NCBI GenBank assembly: GCA_964564675.1
Contig: CAZMBI010000011.1
Coordinates: 6,967-70,966 of the forward strand
Direction of reading: 5' to 3'
Length of the DNA stretch: 64,000 nucleotides
Origin: CAZMBI01 sp964564675
Lineage (GTDB): Bacteria > Pseudomonadota > Alphaproteobacteria > Rickettsiales > UBA3002
Within the stretch, counting starts at the first letter, position 1, and every line of letters begins with the position of its first letter. The notes beneath the pieces were generated by a model. The model did not search any database, was not told where the DNA came from, and saw only the letters and a list, made by a program, of their open reading frames with translations. This document shows positions 25,928-34,031 of this stretch, in pieces. The position numbers and the translations under genes are program-made.

Positions 25928-26953
25928 ATGATGCATGCAACCGAAACGGATGTGGTGATTATCGGTGCCGGCCCGGTGGGGCTGTTCGCCGTGTTTGAGC
26001 TGGGCCTGCTCAATCTGCGCGCACACGTGGTGGATATTCTCGACCGGCCGGGTGGGCAATGCGCCGAGCTTTACCCCGAAAAGCCGATTTACGACATTCC
26101 GGCCCTGCCAGTGGTCACCGGGCAGGAGCTGACCGACCGGCTGATGCAGCAAATCAAGCCGTTTGAGCCCACTTTTCATCTCAGCCAGATGGCCGAATCG
26201 ATACACAAGCGCGAAGATGGCCGCTGGCAGGTGGGTACCGATGCCGGCACCCAGCTGGTGGCCCCGGTGATTGTCATCGCCGCCGGCGGCGGCTCGTTCA
26301 CCCCGAAAAAACCCCCGATTCCGGGGATTGAAGCCTATGAAGGTCGTAGCGTGTTTTACGCCGTGCGACAGATGGAACGCTTCCGGGATAAGATGGTGGT
26401 GATCGTCGGCGGCGGTGATTCGGCGCTCGACTGGACGCTGAACCTACATTCAATTGCCAAGAACGTAGCCCTGGTTCATCGCCGGGATGAGTTTCGCGCT
26501 GCGCCTGATTCAGTAAGAAAAATGAGGGGCTTGGTAGAAGAAAATAAAGTATCGCTTCATATCGGTCAGATCAAGGCCCTGCATGGCGCCAACGGCCAGC
26601 TGGCCTCCGTTGTGGTGAACAACCGTTCAGAAAGCACGATTCTGCCCTGTGAAATGCTGCTGCCCTTTTTCGGGCTGACCATGAAGCTCGGCCCCGTGGC
26701 TCAGTTCGGGCTGAACCTGCATGAAAACCTGATCCCGGTGGATACCGAAAAATTCGAGACCAGCGAGCCGGGGATTTTCTCCATCGGGGATATCAACCAC
26801 TATCCCGGCAAACTGAAACTGATCCTCTCCGGCTTCCACGAAGCCGCCCTGATGGCCCAGGCCGCCTTCAGAATCTGCCGGCCGAATGAAAAGTTGCGCT
26901 TTCAATACACCACTTCGAGCACGGAACTGCAGAAGAAACTGGGCGTGAGGTAA
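25928..26953 (+). CDS. Ferredoxin-NADP reductase, thioredoxin-reductase-like type
   Basis: Flavoprotein that passes electrons between NADPH and ferredoxin. About 341 residues; it has FAD-binding VVIIGAGPVGLFAVFELG, an NADPH site MVVIVGGGDSALDWTLNL and FSIGDINHYPGKLKLILSGFHEAA at the C-terminal FAD site. It lacks the CxxC of thioredoxin reductases, as expected for the FNR-like YumC group. ATGs at 25916, 25928 and 25931 are all in frame; none has a strong Shine-Dalgarno. A 2Fe-2S ferredoxin gene lies 270 bases downstream, its likely partner. Confidence 0.88.
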   Translation: MMHATETDVVIIGAGPVGLFAVFELGLLNLRAHVVDILDRPGGQCAELYPEKPIYDIPALPVVTGQELTDRLMQQIKPFEPTFHLSQMAESIHKREDGRWQVGTDAGTQLVAPVIVIAAGGGSFTPKKPPIPGIEAYEGRSVFYAVRQMERFRDKMVVIVGGGDSALDWTLNLHSIAKNVALVHRRDEFRAAPDSVRKMRGLVEENKVSLHIGQIKALHGANGQLASVVVNNRSESTILPCEMLLPFFGLTMKLGPVAQFGLNLHENLIPVDTEKFETSEPGIFSIGDINHYPGKLKLILSGFHEAALMAQAAFRICRPNEKLRFQYTTSSTELQKKLGVR

Positions 26954-26979
26954 AGGAATAGACAGCAGGAAATGAGGAA

Positions 26980-27216
26980 ATGGTCAAAAGTTTTAAAGAT
27001 CTATGGATATGGCAGGACGCTATGGCGCTAACCTGTATCGTATACGATGTGACTGCTTCTTTCCCGCATGAAGAGAAATATCGCCTGACCAGCCAGATGA
27101 GGCGCTCTGCCGTATCGATCCCGTATAACATTGCCGAAGGCAATAAACGTCAGCATCGCAAGGAGTATATGACGCTGAAACGCAAACTCCATTCCCGACT
27201 CCCCATTCCACTGTAA
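26980..27216 (+). pseudogene. Truncated four-helix-bundle (23S rRNA intervening-sequence type) protein
   Basis: The first 60 residues match the S23/IVP four-helix-bundle family: KSFKDLWIWQDAMAL, FPHEEKYRLTSQMRRSAVSI and PYNIAEGNKRQHRKEY. Full-length members have about 110-120 residues, with a further two helices that are missing. After RKEYMTLKRKL the frame runs into words (CCATTCCCGACTCCCCATTCC) of repeat type and stops at 78 residues. It therefore looks like a remnant joined to a repeat. It sits between the ferredoxin reductase and ferredoxin genes, which are otherwise natural neighbours. Confidence 0.65.
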
Positions 27217-27226
27217 AAGAACCACT

Positions 27227-27550
27227 ATGAATATCCACATCCTCCACGTCACCGACCGCGCCGGCACCCACCACACATTTGAAGCCATCGAGGGCTGGCG
27301 GGTGATGGAAGTCATCCGCGACCATGGATTACCGATCAAGGCCGAATGCGGCGGGGCATGCGCCTGCGCCACCTGCCATGTCTATGTCGATGCCGACTGG
27401 CTGGAGCGGCTCGAGCCGCCGCAGGACGAAGAAATCAATATGCTGGATGAGGCCTTTGACGTGGACGATAACTCTAGGCTGTCGTGCCAGATCATCATGA
27501 ACGAAGCACTGGATGGTCTTACCGTAACCCTGGCGGCTGATGGTACATAG
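27227..27550 (+). CDS. 2Fe-2S ferredoxin, adrenodoxin type
   Basis: Electron carrier of the ISC/adrenodoxin class. The 107-residue protein has the cluster ligands in AECGGACACATCHVYV (three Cys) and the fourth in RLSCQI, and the acidic LDEAFDVDDNSRLSC segment. Likely partner of the upstream reductase. It starts 10 bases after the truncated four-helix-bundle gene. Confidence 0.92.
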   Translation: MNIHILHVTDRAGTHHTFEAIEGWRVMEVIRDHGLPIKAECGGACACATCHVYVDADWLERLEPPQDEEINMLDEAFDVDDNSRLSCQIIMNEALDGLTVTLAADGT

Positions 27551-27562
27551 ATTCGTATTATT

Positions 27563-27928
27563 TCAACCGCCTCTTTGTAAACCCCATCTTTTTCCCATAT
27601 TTTGATTCCAATTTAATTCTGCCGCAGGGTCCGAACTGTTGGTTACTGTAACTGCACCTGATACCGACTTGGCTATCTCAGCAACCTTTGACTCATAGTC
27701 ATCGTTAGTATCCTTTTGATTTGCTCGCATATCTAATTCTTGATTACCAAGTCTTGTAAACGCTATTGAAGCTCTCATATCTCCATGATTAATCGCATAA
27801 CGTTCCCTCAACTCATCTTTAATATCACTTATTCGCGCCTGTAATAACTCTTTGTCAGCTCCTGCTGTGTCTAGAAACTCTTTGATTTGTTCAATATCTT
27901 TTAAATTATATTGTGTTAATTCTGTCAT
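27563..27928 (-). CDS. AT-rich small protein, unknown
   Basis: A 121-residue protein starting MTELTQYNLKDIEQIKEFLD, with AAAGGTG in a good place upstream. It is soluble and mostly helical, with charged N-terminal helices and a KSVSGAVTVTNSS segment near the end. No family recognised. The coding sequence is much more AT-rich than its neighbours, which suggests recent acquisition. It is convergent with the ferredoxin gene 12 bases away. Confidence 0.6.
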   Translation of the reverse strand: MTELTQYNLKDIEQIKEFLDTAGADKELLQARISDIKDELRERYAINHGDMRASIAFTRLGNQELDMRANQKDTNDDYESKVAEIAKSVSGAVTVTNSSDPAAELNWNQNMGKRWGLQRGG

Positions 27929-28001
27929 GCAAACACCTTTTTTTAGTACATAGAAACAGAATAACAAAAAAATGTGACGGTTTAATGAAAATTGTTCACT
28001 T

Positions 28002-28565
28002 TTATTTCCACACTTCGCTCACCTCGTCCAGATCCGGGCGCGGGCGCTCATCGGGTGCTTCGGGATGATAACCGATATAGATAAACCCGGCGACTTTGTC
28101 TTTTGCCTCGCCGCCCAGCGCTTTCTTTATCTCATCATCATAAGCGGGCCAGTCGGTCAGCCATTGCGCGCCATAACCCAGCGCAACGGCCGCGTGCAGA
28201 ATGTTCATACACACACAGCCGGTGGAAAGCTCCTGCTCCCACTCGGGGATTTTGCCCGGCTTGGGCATATAAAGCACCGCCAGCAACAGCGGCGCCCATT
28301 GCGGCCGGCGGCGTTCGAAATCGATTTGTTTTTCGCTGGCTCCGGGGTTGAGTTCGGCGAAACGGCGGGCGAAAACCTCGCCCAGCTCACTTTGGCCGTC
28401 GGCATGCAGCACCTTGATGCGCCAGGGCGCGAGCTTGCCGTGATCGGGCACGCGGGTGGCGGCGGTGAGTATCAGCGATAGCTCGGCCTTATTGGGGCCG
28501 GGATCGCGCAATTCACGGGCTTTGACGGAACGGCGGGTAAGCAGCCAGTGGAGTGGGTCGGACAT
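28002..28565 (-). CDS. Nitroreductase family protein
   Basis: FMN-dependent reductase of the nitroreductase fold, close in length (187 residues) to YdjA-type members. Motifs: RRSVKARELRDPGPN at the FMN site, AATRVPDHGKLAPWRI, LSTGCVCMNILHAAVALGYGA and FIYIGYHPE. Substrate unknown. No Shine-Dalgarno is seen before the ATG because the upstream gap is filled by a palindromic element; it follows the deoxyhypusine-synthase-like gene. Confidence 0.88.
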   Translation of the reverse strand: MSDPLHWLLTRRSVKARELRDPGPNKAELSLILTAATRVPDHGKLAPWRIKVLHADGQSELGEVFARRFAELNPGASEKQIDFERRRPQWAPLLLAVLYMPKPGKIPEWEQELSTGCVCMNILHAAVALGYGAQWLTDWPAYDDEIKKALGGEAKDKVAGFIYIGYHPEAPDERPRPDLDEVSEVWK

Positions 28566-28661
28566 AAAAAAGGTTTCAGGTTTCGAGGTTCGGGGTTCAG
28601 GTTTTTCTGGGATTATACATCATGATTCCTTTTCTGAAACCCGGAACCTGATACCCGGAAC
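28566..28661. repeat. Word-repeat palindromic element after the deoxyhypusine-synthase-like gene
   Basis: GGTTTCAGG and GGTTCGGGGTTCAGG words on one arm face CTGAAACCCGGAACC and TACCCGGAACC words on the other. The element fills the whole gap between the TAG stop of the gene at 28662 and the start of the nitroreductase gene. It resembles the repeat inside hisH. Confidence 0.8.
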
Positions 28662-29627
28662 CTATTTCCCCAGCAGATAGGCAAAAATCAGCGGCGCCAC
28701 GATGGTCGCATCGGAATGGATGACAAATTTCGGCGTATCCACCGAGAGCTTATCCCAGGTAATCTTTTCATTGGGCAGCGCGCCGGAATAGCCGCCATAG
28801 CTTTCCTGTGCGTCGGTAATCTGCGCGAAATACCCCCAGTGCGGCACGTCCCACCCTAAATCTTGGCGCATCAGCGGCACCGCGCAGATCGGGAAGTCAC
28901 CCGCGATCCCGCCGCCGATCTGGAAAAACCCGACCGAGTGCTGCGCCGACTCCGCCTGATACCAGTGCATGAGATGGTGCATATAATGCAGGCCGGTTTT
29001 GACGCAATCGATTGATACTTCGCCACGTTCATACAGGGAAACCAGGATATTACCGGTTGTCGAATCCTCCCAGCCGGGGACATAAAGCGGCAGTCCGGCC
29101 TCGGCGGCAGCGATCACCCAGGAATGCGCGCGCGGAATCTGCAGCATCTCATCCATCTCCGGGGACAGTGCGAGGCGGTAATAATATTCATGCGGAAAGT
29201 AGCGTTCTCCCTTTGCGGTGGCGTCCTGCCACATCGGCAGTAACAGCCGTTCAAGCTTGCGAAAGGCTTCTTCTTCCGGGATGCAGGTATCGGTGACGCG
29301 ATTATAACCGCGCGCCAGAAGCGCCTTTTCATCCTGCGGTGTCAGGTCGCGATAGTCGGGAATCTGCTCATAATGCTCGCGCGCCACGGCGTTATACAGA
29401 TCCTCCTCCAGATTGGCTCCGGTACAGGTGATGGCATGCACCTTGCCGGCGCGGATCATCTCGGCCAGCGAAATCCCCAGCTCGCCCGAGCTCATGGCTC
29501 CGGCCAGCGTGATCATCATCTTCCCGCCTCGGGCCAGATGGGCCTCATAGGCTTCCGCCGCACGCCTGAGCGCCGAGGCATTGAAATGGCGGTAATGGTG
29601 GTCGATGAAGTGTTTGATTGCTGTCAT
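28662..29627 (-). CDS. Deoxyhypusine-synthase-like protein
   Basis: NAD-dependent aminobutyl-transferase fold. The 321-residue protein has GKMMITLAGAMSSGELG, GWEDSTTGN, IGGGIAGDFPIC and the lysine segment GALPNEKITWDKLSVDTPK, where the Lys corresponds to the catalytic one of eukaryotic deoxyhypusine synthase. Bacteria lack eIF5A, so such homologues are thought to act on free polyamines (for example homospermidine formation). The decarboxylase gene directly upstream supports a polyamine role. The TAG stop adjoins a palindromic element. Confidence 0.85.
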   Translation of the reverse strand: MTAIKHFIDHHYRHFNASALRRAAEAYEAHLARGGKMMITLAGAMSSGELGISLAEMIRAGKVHAITCTGANLEEDLYNAVAREHYEQIPDYRDLTPQDEKALLARGYNRVTDTCIPEEEAFRKLERLLLPMWQDATAKGERYFPHEYYYRLALSPEMDEMLQIPRAHSWVIAAAEAGLPLYVPGWEDSTTGNILVSLYERGEVSIDCVKTGLHYMHHLMHWYQAESAQHSVGFFQIGGGIAGDFPICAVPLMRQDLGWDVPHWGYFAQITDAQESYGGYSGALPNEKITWDKLSVDTPKFVIHSDATIVAPLIFAYLLGK

Positions 29628-29672
29628 GATTTCCTATCTTTTGCTAGATTATCCTACGGCGAAACATTCGCC

Positions 29673-29775
29673 AGGGCGCCAGCAAAAACGCTCGCCTGCG
29701 AGAACAGCAACGCAAGTGTACTTATGGGTACATGCGCAGCGGAAGCGCAGCAAGCAAGCGTTTGCAGCAAGCCCT
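29673..29775. repeat. Third copy of the GTGTAC/GTACAT palindromic element
   Basis: Starts AGGGC and ends GCCCT. The core GTGTACTTATGGGTACATG and the following GCAGCGGAAGCGCAG match the 109 bp element near the tRNA (12564-12672, 12756-12864). It fills most of the gap between two polyamine genes. Confidence 0.8.
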
Positions 29776-29786
29776 AATAGAACGTA

Positions 29787-30971
29787 TCAGGCCACTAATC
29801 TGGCCTCCGGCTCATGCAGGTCGCCGCCATACATGCTCATCAGCGGCGGATCGTCAACGGCCACCACGTCCTGCATGGCGCCGAAACCGTTAAACCGCGT
29901 ATTCATGGTGGCACCATATGCGCCCAGCTGCCCGATTTCGATATAATCACCCTCGGCCACATCCTCCGGCAGAAAGAACGGGCCTTTCATGAAATCGAGC
30001 GTATCGCAAGTCGGCCCGAAGAAACTGTAGGGCTGCGTGTTATGGCTGACATCGCGCCGCGTTAGTTTCGCCGGAAAGATAAACTGTGGCGTGCCGGCAT
30101 CAAACAGGCTGCCATAGGTGCCGTCATTGAGATACAGATAATGCCCCTTGCGCAGCTCGACACATACCAGCATAGCGCCCGATTCGGCCACCAGCGCCCG
30201 GCCGGGCTCCGCGATCAACTGCGTATGCGACTCAATCGGCCCCTTGTCGAATTCTTCGGCAATGGCGCTGAAATAATGCTCAAGCGCCGACGGAATCATG
30301 CCCGGGTAAATGGAGGGGAAACCGCCGCCGACATCGAGAACGTCCACCTTCACCCGCGAGGCGCGCACTACCTGCCAGGCCATGCGCATGGCAATACGAT
30401 AGGCGTCGGGGTGCATGCACTGCGAGCCAACATGAAAACACACGCCGATCTGGCGGGCTTTTTTATTGGTCGCGCGCAGCAGTTCGACTGCTTCGGCCAG
30501 TGGAATCCCGAACTTATCCGACAGGCTGATTTCCGAATAGGAATTGGGAATCGCCAGGCGGACAAACAGCGCCAGATCACGCGCATAACTGGTTTCTTCC
30601 AGAATTTTCTGCAATTCCGCATGCGAATCGAGCGAAAACGCCCGCACGCCATAGTCGTGATAGGCCTCGGCAATGGCGCGGCGCGATTTCACCGTATGCA
30701 TAAAATTGATGGTGACGGCTTCACCGAACAACGCGCGCAGGCGCTCCACTTCCAGCAGGGAAGCAGCATCAAACGTGCGCACACCGGCATCATACAGTGC
30801 TTGCAGCACGTAGGGTGCGGGGTTGGTTTTAACGGCGTACATCATGTCGCCGCGGAAATGGCCATGAAATGCCTGCACAGCTGCATTGAGCGCATGCGGG
30901 CGAAATACCGGCTGGGGAAGCGTGGGCTTAAGTGCCTCAGTTACGGTACGTACGGAATGGTAGTGCTGCAT
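29787..30971 (-). CDS. Ornithine/lysine decarboxylase-type PLP enzyme
   Basis: Fold-type III PLP decarboxylase. The 394-residue protein has the PLP lysine in MMYAVKTNPAP (K48), HVGSQCMHPDAY, DVGGGFPSIYPGM, IAEPGRALVAESGAM and FFGPTCDTLD, with the Cys and Asp that bind the substrate. Ornithine is the likely substrate, giving putrescine, but lysine cannot be excluded. The start at 30971 is chosen because the homologous region begins there and GAGG is upstream. The deoxyhypusine-synthase-like gene follows. Confidence 0.9.
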   Translation of the reverse strand: MQHYHSVRTVTEALKPTLPQPVFRPHALNAAVQAFHGHFRGDMMYAVKTNPAPYVLQALYDAGVRTFDAASLLEVERLRALFGEAVTINFMHTVKSRRAIAEAYHDYGVRAFSLDSHAELQKILEETSYARDLALFVRLAIPNSYSEISLSDKFGIPLAEAVELLRATNKKARQIGVCFHVGSQCMHPDAYRIAMRMAWQVVRASRVKVDVLDVGGGFPSIYPGMIPSALEHYFSAIAEEFDKGPIESHTQLIAEPGRALVAESGAMLVCVELRKGHYLYLNDGTYGSLFDAGTPQFIFPAKLTRRDVSHNTQPYSFFGPTCDTLDFMKGPFFLPEDVAEGDYIEIGQLGAYGATMNTRFNGFGAMQDVVAVDDPPLMSMYGGDLHEPEARLVA

Positions 30972-31204
30972 ATCATAAAGCCTCGCAAGATTGTTAACAC
31001 AATATACCACGCTAAATCTCGCAAGGCCCCCGATGCAGACTACACTTCCTTTACACACCGGGCAGGCGTTGATTTAGCGAGCGTGGACATTAACATATTT
31101 GCGCCCATATCAAAGGAAAAATTTTAAGAAACACACGGCGGGCCGCAAGAAGCTGAAAATCCCCGAACTACCGGAGTGCGCCCGCGCGCCGTGCGCAGCA
31201 TGGT

Positions 31205-31897
31205 TTACCGTGGCGGCGAGGCGACCGGCGGGGACTGCAGCGGCGGCGCGGTAGCTGAAGGCGGATTGTCCGGGCCGGGCGTGCCGCCCGGCTGCTGCTG
31301 TCGGCGCAGGATATCCTGATTGAGGGATGGCCGCTGCCGCGGTTGCGTATTGGGTGACGTGCCGCCCGTGCCCGGTGCCTCACGCGATGGCTGGGTCGCA
31401 GACTGCGGCGTGGGCGGTATAGCAGCCGGCGGCTTTACGGAATCAGTCGGTTGTGCGCCCTGCCCCGATGGTGCCGGCTGCTCCGGCTGTACCGGCGTAG
31501 CCTGCTGCGTAGGCGATGGGGCGTCCTGCGCAGGCGAAGCGGACTGTTCGCGCACCGCGCCGATGCGATCCGGCGGCGGTGCCGAGCCCACGCCCACGCC
31601 CAGGTTCGCACCGGCGCTGAGCACGCCGGCGGCAGAGCCTTCACGCGCGGGCGTGGCAACCGTCCAGCCGCGCTCGAACATGCAGTTACTAAAAAGCGTC
31701 ACCAGCTTGGCATTGGCCGCGCGCGGGTCAACCGGCGCGTTGGGGTCGATATATTGCGGCAATTGCTGCTCGGAGACACGCTGGCAGTCATTGCGCTCGC
31801 TGACATAGCTGGTTTGAATACGGGTATGGTTCGCACACGCCGCCACTAACGGCGCTAAGAGCACACAGGCGCGCGCCAGCCACCTTGCACGACGCAT
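31205..31897 (-). CDS. Proline-rich lipoprotein next to fliJ
   Basis: A 230-residue lipoprotein. The signal MRRARWLARACVLLAPLVAAC ends in the lipobox VAAC. A folded part follows (SNCMFERGWTV includes a second Cys). From about residue 90 the chain is a long low-complexity tail rich in Pro, Gln, Ala and Gly, probably disordered in the periplasm. Function unknown. It begins 25 bases after fliJ on the same strand, so it may belong to the flagellar unit. Confidence 0.6.
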   Translation of the reverse strand: MRRARWLARACVLLAPLVAACANHTRIQTSYVSERNDCQRVSEQQLPQYIDPNAPVDPRAANAKLVTLFSNCMFERGWTVATPAREGSAAGVLSAGANLGVGVGSAPPPDRIGAVREQSASPAQDAPSPTQQATPVQPEQPAPSGQGAQPTDSVKPPAAIPPTPQSATQPSREAPGTGGTSPNTQPRQRPSLNQDILRRQQQPGGTPGPDNPPSATAPPLQSPPVASPPR

Positions 31898-31922
31898 CCG
31901 CCGCCGCTCGGATCCGGAAGCC

Positions 31923-32333
31923 TTATCCGTACAAAAAGTCACGTAACCCGGCTTCATCCAACGCCTGCTGTTCTTTCTTGGCGGCCTTTCTGGCCTCTTC
32001 CTGCACATAGCGGTCATAAGCAATTTCATATTTCTTGAGGTCGGTGAAGCGGTTTTGAATCTCAATCATGAGCTCCTGTATGCGCTGTTCCACCTGCACC
32101 ACGTTCGAAGCCAGCTGTTTCTGCTTGCGCTTAATGGCATCCGAATAATCGCCGAAAAACCCGCGCATATCCGCCAGTTCCTGGGCGGTCTCAATTTCGC
32201 GTTTCAGACTCGCCTGCAGCTCTTCCATCATTTTGAGCAATTGACCGCGCTTGGTTTCCTCGTTTGCCAGGTCCTTTCGCAGGCGGTGCAACTCATTTTG
32301 CTCGATACGTATCAGTGTTCTCAGGCTTTTCAT
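31923..32333 (-). CDS. fliJ: Flagellar export chaperone FliJ
   Basis: A 136-residue coiled-coil protein (MKSLRTLIRIEQNELHRLRK, then long Glu/Lys/Gln heptads) with the length and position of FliJ, the stalk of the flagellar export ATPase. It lies downstream of fliI. FliJ is poorly conserved, so the call depends partly on its neighbour. Confidence 0.8.
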   Translation of the reverse strand: MKSLRTLIRIEQNELHRLRKDLANEETKRGQLLKMMEELQASLKREIETAQELADMRGFFGDYSDAIKRKQKQLASNVVQVEQRIQELMIEIQNRFTDLKKYEIAYDRYVQEEARKAAKKEQQALDEAGLRDFLYG

Positions 32334-32340
32334 ATACTCA

Positions 32341-32397
32341 GGCCAGTTAAAGGGTATACGGTATAAGGTAAAGTCAATGGACTACACACCCCATAAC
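32341..32397. repeat. Word-repeat element between fliI and fliJ
   Basis: Starts directly after the fliI TAG stop. It has GTATACGGTATAAGGTA and CCATAACCTA words, and facing arms around AAGTCAATGGACT. It occupies nearly the whole 64-base gap to fliJ. Confidence 0.5.
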
Positions 32398-33786
32398 CTA
32401 TTTCCGCATCGGCGGCGCCTGACGCTGCTCCCCGCTCAGGCTCTCGCGCCATTTATCAATGCCCAGCGCGCTGGCCAGCTCATCATAGCCTTGATCGAGC
32501 GTGGCGCGTTCATCCTTGCGCTGGCGGATAAAATCCTCAATCCGCGGATAAATTTGAATAGCCTGATCGACTTCACGATCGGAGCCACGGCGATAGGCGC
32601 CCAGCCGGATCATCTCGGCCATGTCATTATAGGTGGCGGCAACATTGCGCGCAACCTGCACCAGATTGCTTTCCGCCTCCGAATTGCAATCGGGCATCAT
32701 GCGCGACACGCTTTTGAGAATATCCACTGAGGGATACCGCCCGCGCTGGGCAATATCGCGGCTTAAGACGATGTGACCATCAAGAATGCCGCGCGCCGCA
32801 TCGGCGATGGGTTCGTTGGTATCATCGCCTTCCACCAATACCGAAAACAGCCCAGTAATCGCGCCCTGGCCTGGCTTTCCGGGGCCCGCACGTTCCAGCA
32901 GCTTGGGCATTTCGGCAAATACGGTGGGCGTGTAGCCCTTGGTGGTCGGCGGTTCACCGGCGGAAAGCCCGATCTCGCGCTGGGCCATGGCAAAGCGTGT
33001 GATACTGTCCATCAAACATAAGACCTGCCGGTTCTGATCGCGGAAATACTCGCTTAAGCTCATCGTCAGATACGCCGCCTGCCGCCGCATCAGCGCCGAT
33101 TCGCTGGAGGTAGCCACGACCACGACCGAGCGTTTCAAGCCCTCCTCGCCCAGATCGTCTTCGATAAATTCCTGCACCTCGCGCGCACGCTCACCGACCA
33201 GGCCGATGACGTTGACGTCGGCGGAGGAATAGCGCGCCAGCATCGACAGCAGGATCGATTTACCCACGCCCGAGCCGGAGAAAATTCCCATTCGCTGGCC
33301 GCTGCAGCAAGTCAGAAACGTGTTAATGACCTTGATACCCAAATCCAGCTTACCGCCCACGCGCGCGCGGCGATTGGCCAGCGGCGGCGCGTCGCGCAGC
33401 AGATAATCATGCTCGCCTCTGGGCAGCGGGCCTTTATCGTCGATCGGCTCGCCCTGCGCGTTGACAACCCGGCCCAGCCAGGCCTCACACGGCTGAATCG
33501 CCGAATCGGTGGATTCCAGATAAACCGGGGCGCCGGGACCGATCCCTTCAAGCGAGTGAAACGGCATGAGCAGCGCGCCGCGGTCGGTAAAGCCCACCAC
33601 TTCGCATGTGATGTTCGACCCGCCCTGTTCATTGGCCACGCGACAGCGCGCGCCGATCTTCAGGCCATGTTCAATACCGGTACATTCCGCCAGCAGTCCT
33701 TTCACGCCGCTGATACGCCCGGCCAGCGAAAACGGCCGCATATGGCTAACTTCATTTTGAAATTGCTGAGTAAGCGCTGATTGCAT
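32398..33786 (-). CDS. fliI: Flagellar export ATPase FliI
   Basis: F1-like ATPase that powers flagellar type III export at the inner membrane. The 462-residue protein has Walker A GIFSGSGVGKSILLSM, Walker B-like VLCLMDSITRFAMAQREIGL and the family segment RGYTPTVFAE-type TKGYTPTVFAEMPKLLERAG. Length is right. The start could be M1 or the Met at residue 16. The upstream 245 bases are shared with divergent ctrA, a common pairing in alphaproteobacteria. The stop is TAG followed by a repeat. Confidence 0.95.
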   Translation of the reverse strand: MQSALTQQFQNEVSHMRPFSLAGRISGVKGLLAECTGIEHGLKIGARCRVANEQGGSNITCEVVGFTDRGALLMPFHSLEGIGPGAPVYLESTDSAIQPCEAWLGRVVNAQGEPIDDKGPLPRGEHDYLLRDAPPLANRRARVGGKLDLGIKVINTFLTCCSGQRMGIFSGSGVGKSILLSMLARYSSADVNVIGLVGERAREVQEFIEDDLGEEGLKRSVVVVATSSESALMRRQAAYLTMSLSEYFRDQNRQVLCLMDSITRFAMAQREIGLSAGEPPTTKGYTPTVFAEMPKLLERAGPGKPGQGAITGLFSVLVEGDDTNEPIADAARGILDGHIVLSRDIAQRGRYPSVDILKSVSRMMPDCNSEAESNLVQVARNVAATYNDMAEMIRLGAYRRGSDREVDQAIQIYPRIEDFIRQRKDERATLDQGYDELASALGIDKWRESLSGEQRQAPPMRK

Positions 33787-33864
33787 GCCCTGCCTGTTCG
33801 TCTGATATTTTTCCCATATTATGCTACTGCATGCTATCTTGTTGATCCAGTCTATTATGCGATT

Positions 33865-33869
33865 GATTC
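33865..33869. promoter_or_regulatory. GANTC site (possible CcrM methylation site) between fliI and ctrA
   Basis: A single GATTC lies in the fliI-ctrA gap. In Caulobacter a GANTC methylation state regulates a ctrA promoter; here the site is seen, but its role is inferred. Confidence 0.35.
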
Positions 33870-33977
33870 AAAGCCCACGAATGTGTATGCTAATCGTCAA
33901 CTAAAAATTGAGCAATCATAGAAACTTCCGCACATCATGCACGTGAAGTCAGATTTTATGATTGTTAATTTTTAATA

Positions 33978-34018
33978 TTAAGATTATATTAAATTTTAAA
34001 GGATTAAAAATTCCTTAA
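33978..34018 (+). promoter_or_regulatory. Two exact CtrA boxes (TTAA-N7-TTAA) upstream of ctrA
   Basis: Full CtrA recognition sites at 33978-33992 (TTAAGATTATATTAA) and 34004-34018 (TTAAAAATTCCTTAA), 14 and 40 bases upstream of the ctrA ATG. The second box almost touches the Shine-Dalgarno, so binding there would likely repress ctrA or a start site within it, and the first could activate. This predicts autoregulation. Confidence 0.8.
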
Positions 34019-34031
34019 TCGGGAGTGATGC

